This document shows positions 10,705 through 21,380 of a stretch of 64,000 nucleotides of DNA, piece by piece (within the stretch, counting starts at the first letter, position 1; each line of letters opens with the position of its first letter). Source of the stretch: Agaricus subrufescens (lineage: Eukaryota > Basidiomycota > Agaricomycetes > Agaricales > Agaricaceae); contig CM057063.1 in NCBI GenBank assembly GCA_029945375.1, forward strand, positions 248,001 to 312,000. The letters are read 5' to 3'. Under the pieces are notes generated by a model. The model did no database searches. It worked only from the letters and a program-made list of their open reading frames with translations, and was not told the origin of the DNA. Position numbers and translations under genes: made by a program.

Positions 10705-11882
10705 ATGGCCAACTCGAAATACGCCTACGTCCGCAACTTTGAGCTGCCAGACCCCCTCTTGCCGAACACTTTTCTGGTCTTCCGGCTCGACGGGCACTCG
10801 TTTCATCGGTGCGCACCGTCTTCATTCCACAGAGTGCTAATTCAACAAACGAACAGGTTCTCTGATGCTCATAAATTTACCAAGCCCAACGATGTGAGGG
10901 CTTTGAAACTGATGGATCATGCCGCCAGAGACACAATGCAGGTCCATCCCGACATTGTCTTAGGGTTCGGCGAATCAGACGAATATAGGCAAGCGCAATC
11001 GGTTTTTCGCCTCCTTGACTCAAACTTACAAAACCTCACCTTTAGCTTCCTCTTGAAAAAATCCACTACAATCTACAATCGCCGTCAATCAAAAATCTTA
11101 TCGACCCTGACTTCCCAATTCACTTCATCCTATGTCTTTCACTGGGCAACATATTTTCCAGAAATACCATTACAGTACCCACCATCCTTTGATGGAAGGA
11201 TAGTTTTATACCCTACAAGCAAGGAAGTAAAAGATTACTTTGCTTGGAGACAAGCTGATAGTATGTTTTAACCTAAACGAGATTTGGGAAATTATTTTCA
11301 AAATTTCTAGCACATATCAATAATCTATACAACACCACCTTTTGGGCTCTCGTCCAACAAGGCAGCCAATCAACTACAGAAGCTCATGCGACACTTCGCG
11401 TACGTATTGCCATACAAGCTTCATATCTAAAACAACCTGACACACATATATATAGGGCACATTCTCGAAGGATAAACACGAAATTCTCTACTCCCGCTTT
11501 AGCATCAACTATAATACTCTCGATCCGCGATTCCGCAAAGGTAGTATTCTGGTACGCGAAGAAGGCGATAATGCACAAGAAGCCGTGGAATTAGGGGAGT
11601 TTGAGGCCAGTAGGCCCACGGTCGGTGATAACCACTTTTTAGGCCGCACCGTTAACTCTAATGCAATTTATTCCTCAGTCAGATGATGTGATCGGACTAG
11701 ACTCTGATAAGACTCTTAGTGCCTCTAATCAACCCCTATCCACAGGTACCGAGAACTCAGTCCCGACGACAAGGAAGAAAATTAAACAGAAAAAAAAACT
11801 TTCAACTCGTATAGATCTACTTCATTGCGACCTTATCAAAGATGAGTTCTGGGATAATCGACCTTGGTTATTATCCGATTAA
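10705..11882 (+). CDS. THG1: tRNA-His guanylyltransferase
   Basis: Model: join(10705..10808, 10857..10988, 11046..11260, 11311..11399, 11456..11620, 11679..11882), 302 residues, exon sum divisible by three. Thg1 adds the G-1 nucleotide to the 5' end of tRNA-His in a 3'-5' polymerase reaction, needed for histidyl-tRNA charging. Family motifs are present in order: FRLDGHSFHRFSDAH (metal-binding Asp), FGESDEYSFLL (second metal-site Asp), TSSYVFHW, the HINNLYNTTFW block, a DPRFRKGS-like segment and the C-terminal HCDLIKDEFW. Length and domain order fit eukaryotic Thg1. The second intron (10989-11045) begins with GC, in the context AG|GCAAGC, and must be removed to join GESDEY to SFLL. The other introns are GT-AG and 48-58 bp. 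Confidence 0.95.
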
Positions 11883-12728
11883 AAGTAGGTTAGTTTGCGT
11901 AAGTTTGATTGACATACTAATCACGAGGGCTTCCAGAACTGGCGAGCATGTTTTGACGGGCAACATCTAGAAGTACGAGCCTAGCAAAGGGACCGTAGCA
12001 AGAAGGATAAGGGTGGAGAGAGAAGACAAGGAGACAAGCCGTGATGCTGTACGCACGGCGACGAGTACCGAATCTCAGGAATGAGAGAAATTTAGGGGTA
12101 AATTCAATGCTGTTTACCTACTAACTGCACGAAAGTTTATATAAGCGAGATGGGAAAGCCCAAGCTTTCAGCAGCGAATCGGACCAATATTCAAATGGGA
12201 GAGAAATTGTCTGTTCGGGCACCACAACGCTGCCGCACTTCTGAGCTTTGAATGGCTGCTGATTTCACAAGCGTTCATACAGCAATCATGCGGAGTCGCG
12301 GTGAAGGCGTGGCTGTTGAGTGAGCAGCAGTCCACGTTTGAATCGCACGAGAGTCCAAAAAGGCATTAGTGAGGATTGCGATAAGAGATGATCGGTTTCT
12401 TCGAGCATAGACCTCCCTATCCAATTTTCAAATCTCTTATTGACCGCAGGACCTTTCAATGGGCTCGTCTCTCATAATAAGAGTCTCTCAGTCATGCCTG
12501 ACAACAGAAGTCGGACGGATAGAAGGGACGACCGCTCAGGTCGATAGGGATCAAACTGCGTCTGGAGTCCACCGGCCACCTCCCTCACTACCACCCTCCC
12601 ACACGGTCGAGTAGCAGGGTACGCCCTCTGTATATGGCTTGTGCTCTACCCTCTTACCTTGCACCAAACATACAAGCTTCCAGTCCTGAGGGAGAGCCCA
12701 GACGGGCGGGTTGTTTCTGCCTACCTCT
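11883..12728. other. Gene-poor interval
   Basis: About 0.85 kb with no supported exon or RNA gene. It holds the THG1 3' flank and the upstream region of the next small gene. Confidence 0.4.
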
Positions 12729-13454
12729 ATGAAGGGCGGCTTTTCCAATGCAAGTGTGAGGGAGCAGTCCCAAGTTGTTAGACACTGGGCATCGTGCAAC
12801 ATTAAGCTAGGCCTCAAACGGTGAGTACCGCCTCTGTTTTGACCCCAGCGGAGACATTCGCAACTCTCTTTTCCAGGACCGAATGGCAGAACTCTAGAGC
12901 CAGGCCTTCGCAGCGAAAGGCTCTGGCGGTCCACCTAGAGGAACGCGGCTACCCCATCGAGTTTACAAATTTCCTCCTGCAGAAAGCCATGGCACTCGCA
13001 TCTTCTCCAGTTCGGGCTCCCGCACCCATCCAACGAAGTGCCTCTCCCCGGGCCCCTTCGCCCCACAGCCGCAACATTCACGTTGGTTCCGCGCCGTTCA
13101 AAACCCACTACATTGAGACGGGTCAGTCATCCTCCCCTTACGTTTGTCACCCCTTCGACTTCAACCCTTATGTACCCTGTATTTGTGTCATAATACATTA
13201 AGAACCCCATTTATTCTGCATTTATTCCTAATTTATTTCTCTGTTATTTCCACTAACGTCTCGAACCCCTATATACTTTGGATATCATTGACACTATCCT
13301 CATACCTCTGCGCGCCGCCTTCCCCTCCCGCTCAGCCTTTCCTATGTATACGCGCCGCCGAAGGTCTCTCTCACCCACGGACGGGATGTCACCGAGATCT
13401 CCTCGACCCTGGGACAACCTATCATCTTCTTTGTTCCTCTTACGTATCAATTAG
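12729..13454 (+). CDS. Small Ser/Pro/Arg-rich hypothetical protein
   Basis: Model: join(12729..12820, 12877..13121, 13336..13454), 151 residues, exon sum divisible by three. The first exon starts at an ATG and ends with a consensus donor (G|GTGAGT). The second begins after TTTTCCAG and carries RKALAVHLEERGYPIEFTNF followed by a Pro/Ala/Ser linker. The third begins after CTCAG and encodes an Arg/Ser/Pro-rich tail (RRRRSLSPTDGMSPRSP). The second intron is unusually long here (214 bp). I do not recognise the family. The tail resembles phosphorylated SP/RS-rich linkers, but this is composition only. Splice signals and continuous phase support a gene; homology is untested. Confidence 0.45.
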
Positions 13455-16400
13455 TAAACTCACCATGCTCTACCGTGGATTGTGCTCAAACGATGTGTAA
13501 TAAATTCTGGTGCCTAAAAAAAACAAGCAACAAAAAAATAGTCGGCTATTGGGCCCCGACTGACCAGCTATGTATGTCTCACTGCCTTATGGACGCTGCG
13601 GCGTAATAGATCTAGGTGCCAGATCTAAGGTCAAAGCCTTCCTGAACTATCTTTGTTGTTCTAAAAGAGAGGAGCAAGGAGTAAACTTATTACTAGCTGT
13701 AAATAGACACTGAAAAATATCACGATTTTGATCCTAGCTCCCAACGCAGTCGTTTCTTTTCGACTTCCAGAACCCAATGATGAAGCCACTCAGTGGCAGT
13801 TACCCCATTTCAGCACAACTTCCACTCGATTTCAGTGATCAGGATCATGGGGGATGAAGTGAACACTGGCTCCTAACACGTTGAACGTTCTTCCGTGTCA
13901 TGCTTCTTCTTATTCTTCTTAATCCCCTTCAGTACAACACACCATCTCAGCCCGGTGCGGTGCTGCCATGTTCCCGGATTTTACAACAGAGTCAGAAACA
14001 CTTCTACCCCTCTGATCTTCGGAGATTTATCTGCCACAAGTATGGAAGATAAAATCGGCGCCAACAAGATGATGGATTCTGATTGAAGCATGAGGACGAA
14101 CGGGGAGCCGGGTAATGTAAAAATGACGAAAGGCGGAGGTTTGAGGGTTGACCAAAAATTTTGGGCGTAATATGAACTCTTGAACTTAGTTACAGTCCGC
14201 CCGAAGTCGGAGTGATGCGCCCGGGGACCGAAAACGAAGTCAGCGCCTGCTTAGATAGACACCATTTTAAGGTTAGTACTGCGGCGTACATGTCGCGAGT
14301 ATTATCTTTTCGTCCTAGACTCGTAACATTGATCAACTAGTTATTTCTGGAACCAGAGTTCAGTCACTTAGACTATCTACAAGAAATGAAAACAGGTGTA
14401 TGTATATATATATCACTCCAGCCCCTTCTTGCTGTCAAGACACACAAAAAGAAAATAATCAGAAAGAAACAGCACTGGAGTACTCATCGGTTTTCGATTG
14501 ATATCTCCAGAGCCTAGATAACACTAATCGTCATGATGCATGGATCACTCTTCCATTAGTTTAGATCAATCATAGAAGACCTTGGAGCATGGGTTACCGT
14601 TTCGAAACACGGCCGACATACATCGCAAAAAGACTATTGCCGACATTTTAATCACTTAAACTCAGAGTTAAGAGTATGAACTTTGTGACGGAAGACGTGT
14701 CAACCGGGCTTTAATGAAATATCTGCCGCGGTAGTAGAATTGACTAAAGGAAAGGATCAATCAAGTCTGGCTAGCATTTATGGAGCGGGATCACTGAAGT
14801 GGCTATTTGTATTACACGGTCCGAGGACACCATGCGTTAACCATTGATTTCGAGACTGCGGAGCGTAATAAAGAATCAATTTCATCAACCAGTCCATGCG
14901 CAGCAAACCCTGACTGCAACGGGCAATATCGGAAATGATTTTGGAAAAATTTAGATGCTATTCTGGTAGTTTCAAAGAGCTCAGTGTGCATGAGGACCTA
15001 GAGCTGGAGGCTCGTGAGCCCAGTTATTTTTATCTTGGGGATAATTTTGAAGCACGGATATACATTGGTCAAACCTATGACCAGCGTGCTTTTCGAAACG
15101 TGACCCGTGACGAAATCTCGTGGATACTGAGACCCCATTCGTAAAGCTCCCTATCTCTTATTTTATGCTTGGGAGCCAATTTGGTATACGTCTTTCTCTC
15201 CGAGTGAGGCTGCAGAGGCGCACAATATTAGCTAGTCGATGGCCCTGAGTGCTGTGGAAAAGAAAGCTCTATATATATCACACAATTATCAAAATCAACA
15301 GCAGTTCTACGTGGCAAAGGCTTAATTAATTCAGAGCGGTTCGGTTCGTATCTAGTCCATCTCAAATGCTGGAATCTGGACAGTCTACATCATAGGATTG
15401 CATGCGAAATCTGCCGGAGTGTGAACAGTACAAGAATATCAGATGTTTCGGGTTCAACGGGCCCGAGCGATATATGTTAGACTAATGGTCATAGCACATT
15501 AGTATTAGGCTACTTACCGCCGATGGCGCTGAAGAAGTCGGACAGAGTTGAACTCCATTAGGACCATATTCAATAATTTGATGCAATTACAACACCATAG
15601 TTGTCCGTCCTCAACTCCGAATCGGCTTGTCCGCCAAAAGATGTCAATTTCCTACTCCAGACGTGTCAAGTCACCAAAGTACACAAGCTCGTACAGATGT
15701 CCGTATCGAAGAGGACGCTTCTGATGTACCTGCCTGAAAGATAACCTAAAGAGGCTGTATCCAAAACTTTACAAAGATAGTCGAACAGCGTCTAAACCCT
15801 CGCAGGTGAGACTGATGCTAACTTGAGATACTAGGTCCAAGTGCCCTAACTAGTTCATGAGAAGCTTCTGCTGGACCATTGGTCGGCAGTGCGAGATTAT
15901 CTGTGGAGCTATTATTGAAAGCATACGATCGCAAACCTCATGCCTCTCAAATGTCGATAGAACGCCAGAACCAACACCTATTTTTGTATTAGTATCATTG
16001 ATTTTGATATTGTAAAATGCAGCGCACCCTCTGTATCAGTTCAAGTAATAATTCGTGAGGTGCCCAAGATTAGTAGGCTTGATAATTTGAATAGTTCCTC
16101 CACCAGAACTCGAGGGTGAAAAATCATCTTCCATTTCCAGTTTTTACTCAGCCAGATATCCGGATTAAATCCTCCCAGGTGTTCTCCATGAAGATAAGGA
16201 ACTAAGAATAGACCAAATCATCGGACCGTTCTCTGGGAAGCCTAGAACCCTTGTTTTTTAAAAAGTGACCTAGTGAACTACAAAAACAGGCAATGATCAG
16301 CGGACAATGGGAAAAATTAACCCGATTTTATTTTGGCAAACGGCGTGAACCAGGTGCCGGTTGAAGGATCAGGAATCAACAGCATGAAAGAAGAAGCAGT

Positions 16401-16507
16401 GTATAAATATTTTCCTGCTAATAATAATGAACTTACGACATGCCTCAGCTAATATTAGCACTTGTGACAAAAAAACAGTGGCGCAAGAAGACTGACATCA
16501 AGGAGTT
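13455..16507. other. 3 kb gene-poor, AT-richer interval
   Basis: No coding exon chain was found on either strand. Frames such as 14935-15144 (69 codons) lack neighbours with matching splice signals. No recognisable transposase, reverse transcriptase, tRNA or long repeat was seen. Confidence 0.4.
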
Positions 16508-19117
16508 TCATACAGTGGCTAACAATGCGTCTTCAAGCTCCTTTTCCCTCTCCCTCTCTCTTTCTCGCTCTTTCTCCGCTCGTTCCCTTTCTCTGTCCCT
16601 CTCGCGTTCTTTCTCCCTTTCCTTTTCTCGTTCTTTCTCAAGCTCCCTTTCCTTCTCACGGACAGCTTCAGTCTCCCGCATTCTGATGTAAGAAGGTACC
16701 ATATGAGGCTTGTAGTCTAGGTGGCGCTTCACATAGAAGAGCATGTATGCCGAGGATTGCAAGCATGCCGATAGGCTCGAATGTGTCACTCTGAATACAA
16801 ATTAAGAACACATCAGCATGACCCCATTCTTGAAATAACAATAATACAAAAAAGGAAACGTACTTATCATCATCAAACTTGAACCATTCATCCTTGAACC
16901 GAGCATAGTTAGTATAATGTCCATTATCGATCTGTCCCTCATGGTTGATAACAGTAAACAGTTCGTATTCATACAACACGTCTAATCCCGCCCTAGATGC
17001 CGAACTATGAAAAGCGTCAGCCGTCAAATGATATGGTATCAATAGAATAAGGGAAGGGACAGAAGCATGAATAGAAATACCACGAATATGAAAACTCATG
17101 GTCATATGGACAATACTCACAGATGACTCCCATCTATTTTCTGGTTATTAATAGTATTTTCTTTTTCTATCTCTTTCATGACGGAAGTTGTATATGGTGC
17201 CATATTTAGCGTCGCCGGGAACTTTATTGGTGTGTCTATTTTTCTTGCCGAGGATCGGTCGGATGTTTTGTGCTCGAATCGCTATACCACAGAAAAGACG
17301 TTAGTGAGAGCACGTAATGAGCAAAAGGGGAATATAGTAAAGGATAACAATATTATCGGTGGTAACACACCTTTAGCTGAAAGACTAGCACTGGCGGTAA
17401 TTTCCGAATGCTCAGACGTTTGCTAGCATCCTGCGAAGAAAGCGGCATATTACAAGTTTATATTTAGCCACGGATATCGACCCGAAGATATATCCAGGAA
17501 CGGTGACGACGAATAGGAAGGTGAGTGAAAAATAGATGAGGGGAAGAATACAAGAACATACATGACTTTTGCCGCACTTCCCACACGAGTATTCTTTCAT
17601 TCCCAACTTCTCAGGTAATGTAAATCTATAGATATTCAGAAAATGTATAGTTAGCGAAAAGCCTTCACAGTGTTTGGATAAAGATAGTAGCTGCTTGGAG
17701 GTAGACATTGAAATACCTTCACACAGACTCATGTTTTGGCCGAATGAAGCCGTAGGTTTTACAAGAACGATAAGACAAACTGACGAATCACCTTCTCAAG
17801 CAAGCGGAAAGTGTATTTTCAACACCAAAACCGTCGCCACCCACAATGCCGTTTTTGGATGTTGTGGCCTGATTTCCTGAACGTCCGCTACTGCTGCTTT
17901 TATTTATCTCCAAGCTGACATCCATCAATGGATCAACGGTGCTGGTGACGGTCCCACATCGCTCACATTTGACGTCGCTTTGCAATTGTCCAGAGAATGT
18001 TGAATGAACAATGCAATTGCATGATACATTAGTAGATCCTCGGGAGGTCGAATGAATCTGGTTCAAAGCAGAAATGAAAAACTCGTGAGCGTCTTGTTGA
18101 CCATGGCCTGAGAGTTCCGTAGAGGCCTTCCACGTCGTAGCAAGAAAGTCAACTGGGCCATATGGTATAGTATCTTCGGAGTACATCTGGCGGTCAGGAA
18201 TCAGTCGACTGCATTTCTGATGAATCAAGCACCTACTTCTTCAAATAACTTGTCCATTTCACAACAGGTGCAAGTTTCGATTTTGCACTGGCGTCGATTG
18301 TGCTTATCGCTGAGGAAGTAGTTACGAACCAAGGGGTTGTGAACGAGGCATTGTAAAACGACATTCATGAAACACGTTTGGCCTAGATTAAGCAGTCCTC
18401 TCCGTCCTGACAGAGGCCCGGTCCTTAGCTTGAGATATCATTACAAAAAAATGCTTACCTTGACATGGTAGTGACATATTTTCACTTAGAGCAACGGTGT
18501 CCTGTCCGGTGGGAACCCAGGGCGTGAAGGATTCCCTCAGCATTTGTGAAACTAGAGATTCTCAGACGATGGGAGTGACGATAGATGTAATATACCTTGA
18601 AATTTTGTGCCCTTTTCTTCCGCACGCAGAGCGCATAGAATGTATACCTCGTCAAGATTTCCGTCATAGACGAAGTCATTGCATTCTCTGCAGAACAAAC
18701 AACCAGACGTGACGTCAAGGCCTAAACATTGAGCTCAAGTTATGAGATATGTCAGAACACCGATTCAAACATACAGAAACCATGTTTCTGGCCCTCCAAA
18801 TGACTCAGCATGTGCCGGTCAGCCCAACACCCTGTGAAGGAGCACTCTAGGCAGGCGAATGGACGTGAAAGTGTTAGATTGCACACATCACAAGTTGGTG
18901 CAGCTATCTGCATTTGTCTTACACATGAGCATTTTTCAAACTGTAGATTCTGACAGACCTTTCTACGTTTTGTTGAGGTTCTAAGGATAGTTGTTCGGTG
19001 TATGCTCCAGGCTGTCATAGACTTGTATTTCTCAATGAAATTACTTCGCACCGAGGCACTGCTCAGTATGTTCTGGATATGCGGGCATGTCACGTCTTTG
19101 TTCATGTCAGCATTCAT
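16508..19117 (-). CDS. UBP8: Ubiquitin carboxyl-terminal hydrolase of the Ubp8/USP22 (SAGA) type
   Basis: About ten exons. It starts at ATG 19117 with a zinc-finger UBP domain (TCPHIQNIL, APTCDVC, FACLECSFTGCW, HMLSHLEGQKHGF). The USP catalytic domain follows with the Cys box LLNLGQTCFMNVVLQC (near 18380), the GHGQQDAHEFF box, two zinc-binding pairs (CERC near 17965 and SCGKCGKSH near 17590), and the His box NGHYTNYARFKDEW (near 16900). The ZnF-UBP plus USP layout is that of Ubp8/USP22, which removes ubiquitin from histone H2B within the SAGA complex in the nucleus. The protein ends in a charged tail of alternating Arg and Glu encoded around 16520-16680, not part of the usual Ubp8 fold. Introns are short and GT-AG where checked. 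Confidence 0.9.
16536..16680 (-). repeat. Low-complexity Arg/Glu/Lys coding repeat in UBP8
   Basis: The plus strand is a run of CTCTCTTTCTC-like pyrimidine repeats. On the minus strand it encodes repeated Glu-Arg, Lys-Glu-Arg and Asp-Arg units of about 45 residues, a pattern expected to form a charged single alpha-helix. Confidence 0.8.
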
Positions 19118-21380
19118 GGCAGATTCCGATTACGGGCCAGGGATTGGGATTACTGTAGAGGTGGTGCAGAAGGCGGTGATCAGAAGGGTTGGTCGTGAGA
19201 GAAACAAGGTGTCACGCTCTGCCGTCTTATTCGTGTGACATCCTAACCCTGTCCGCCGGTTTGTATTCGGCCTTTTCGATGGTCATGCCTTGCTCCGGGC
19301 GCGAGCAGGCAAGCTGCGAGTTTTGTAACGTCTCCTCAGAAAAGGGATTCAACATTATATACGAGGCAAGTTCGACTGCGGCTCTCCAATTTCAAATTAG
19401 TCAACTTATTATTAATCCAACTTAACAGGACAATAACTTCGTGGCGTTCACTGATATACGTCCGGCGGCCAGGGTCCACATTCTAGTAGTGCCTAAAAAA
19501 CACATAGGTAGGTACCTGATTCTTCTCCCGTAAATCAAATAAGCTCAAACCAGACGTATTTGTCAGAGAGTGTTCATTCCCTCAAACAAGACGATGTTGT
19601 ACTTGGTGAGCCCGCCCACCTGTCATGCCAGAACAGCCGTACAATGAGCAGTTCTGCAGTACAATCCATGCATAGAATCGGAGATGAAATTCTACATGAC
19701 CACAACGTAGACTTTGCCATGAGAAAGTACCCATCGTATCTCCTCTATAGCTCCCCTCTTCACATAAATGAACACACTTTACCCACGCAGGATGGGGTTC
19801 CACATACCTCCGTTCAATTCTATCAATCATCTGCACCTTCATATTCAAGCTCTTCCGTATTCTCCCAGTTACAAAGCCTTGAAATACCCAATCAGCCGAG
19901 GACACGGATCTAATCAGAAGGGGTTGAGCTGGTTCGTCGAAATCGGACAGGCTATTCAAATCCTAGAGAACGGCCGGAGGATCAGTTTCCTACCCTGTTA
20001 GATCCATCATCAGACTATGTGTGAATGCTTCTTTCACACTCCGATTCAAAACGTCGCTCATGGTTCTTCATCCTAATATTAGGACACCAGCCGGTCGAAC
20101 CCTCTTTTTCCCTCATCTAGTTTCATTTTTGGAATACACGGAGTGGTGCTTCGCCCCATGGAACTGACCTTCGTCGATGCCGCTTCAATGAGATTGACGT
20201 AGTTGGTGATGCCTTGTCGGCTTGATACTATATTGTCCATTTGAAGTTTTTTTTTCTTTCCACTGATCGGAAACTCTGATGCTCGTGAATGTTGGTATCG
20301 GGCATTAGGAATTAATCCATCCCTGAATACAATTTCTTATCATCTTTCTACACTCGTGATCACGTATCATATAGTGTGGTCACATAAAGCTTCGTTCCTA
20401 TTCCTACCAGGGTAAGTAATTGAAACCCCAACCTCGTGGAATCATCGGGAGAGAAGAATTATTATGTGCCGGTGGCTATTGCAAGACAGCCCCCAGACGC
20501 AATATGCTCTCTGGGCAGATGAACTCAAAATTGGTTATACAAATCTAGGCGAGATCTCAGAATAGGCTGAGCCTCACCACGGTGCATCATGGACTCCATT
20601 TATTGATATGTCAACTCGATCGGTTATCCTGCGGGTACTCATAGTCTACTCTTTCCGTTTTAGTGCATATGTTGACCATGTCCCGTTTTTGTCATGTCGA
20701 GTTAGTCCAATCCAATGCAATCACTAGTGCACGTGAGAAGTCTGCAGGGGTGTTCGCTAGCCACAACGACCTAGCTGATGACGTTGAACCTTCGGCCCCA
20801 AATCGGTTGTACGTTGCGGTTTCAGGGACTTCTGCCAACCCTCAATCATCAGCCGACGTGTAAAATGATTGTTCGATGATTGTTCGATGTAATCTCCCGT
20901 TCTCTCAGGTGAGATCTCTCTACACACCAAATTTGTATGCACCACTTTTTTCAGATCATCGACCCCGGGATACTCGAGCCAGTTCGGCGGTTCAAAAATA
21001 TTCCAAATCTCGTCATTAACCATGCAGGCGAGGAATTTGCCACCCTTTATGTGCCAGTATCGGTAGATCTCCCCAAACAATCGTGGTTCTAGTGAAACGC
21101 AGCAGGAAATTTTGCTTTGATATCTTGTCGCCTCGAGGACCAAGTGGAGAAATCTACCCGAACTACGGCGAATGCGAGCATATGGTGCATTCTACTCGAT
21201 CATCCATGGCTGCTGACCTGCGATTAACCAATTCAAGGTGCGTAGAGGGCCTGCTGAGTCATGCCTGTATCTTATTCAGGGGTTTGGGATTAGTATCTCT
21301 CTCTGGCTCGCGTATTTAAGAGTACCTCTCACCAGGTATCCCCTCACTTTCCATCCAGTTAATTCTGAAGGCCTTCCCAC
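19118..21380. other. Gene-poor interval upstream of UBP8 and the bicupin gene
   Basis: About 2.3 kb between divergently transcribed genes. Open frames of 117-128 codons occur (19560-19959 on both strands; 20757-21143 minus), but none has a chain of exons or a recognised motif. A short duplicated motif GATGATTGTTC lies near 20865-20890. The right end is the bicupin promoter. Confidence 0.4.
21313..21320 (+). promoter_or_regulatory. TATA-like box of the bicupin gene
   Basis: TATTTAAG lies about 65 bp before the ATG at 21381 and is followed by a CT-rich stretch, a common fungal core-promoter layout. Confidence 0.4.

Noticed and set aside
12551..12934. 127-codon minus-strand frame
   Set aside because: It lies opposite the spliced plus-strand model at 12729-13454, lacks a recognisable motif and has no splice partners.
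13455..16507. Possible degenerate transposon in the 3 kb gap
   Set aside because: No transposase or reverse transcriptase motif, terminal repeats or target-site duplication could be seen by eye.
19582..20060. Minus-strand frame with an apparent upstream ATG exon (MSDVLNRSVKEAF)
   Set aside because: The only possible intron is 31 bp and every join gives a stop, so a gene is not supported.
20757..21143. 128-codon minus-strand frame
   Set aside because: No motif recognised and no flanking exons with splice signals; such lengths arise by chance in this window.
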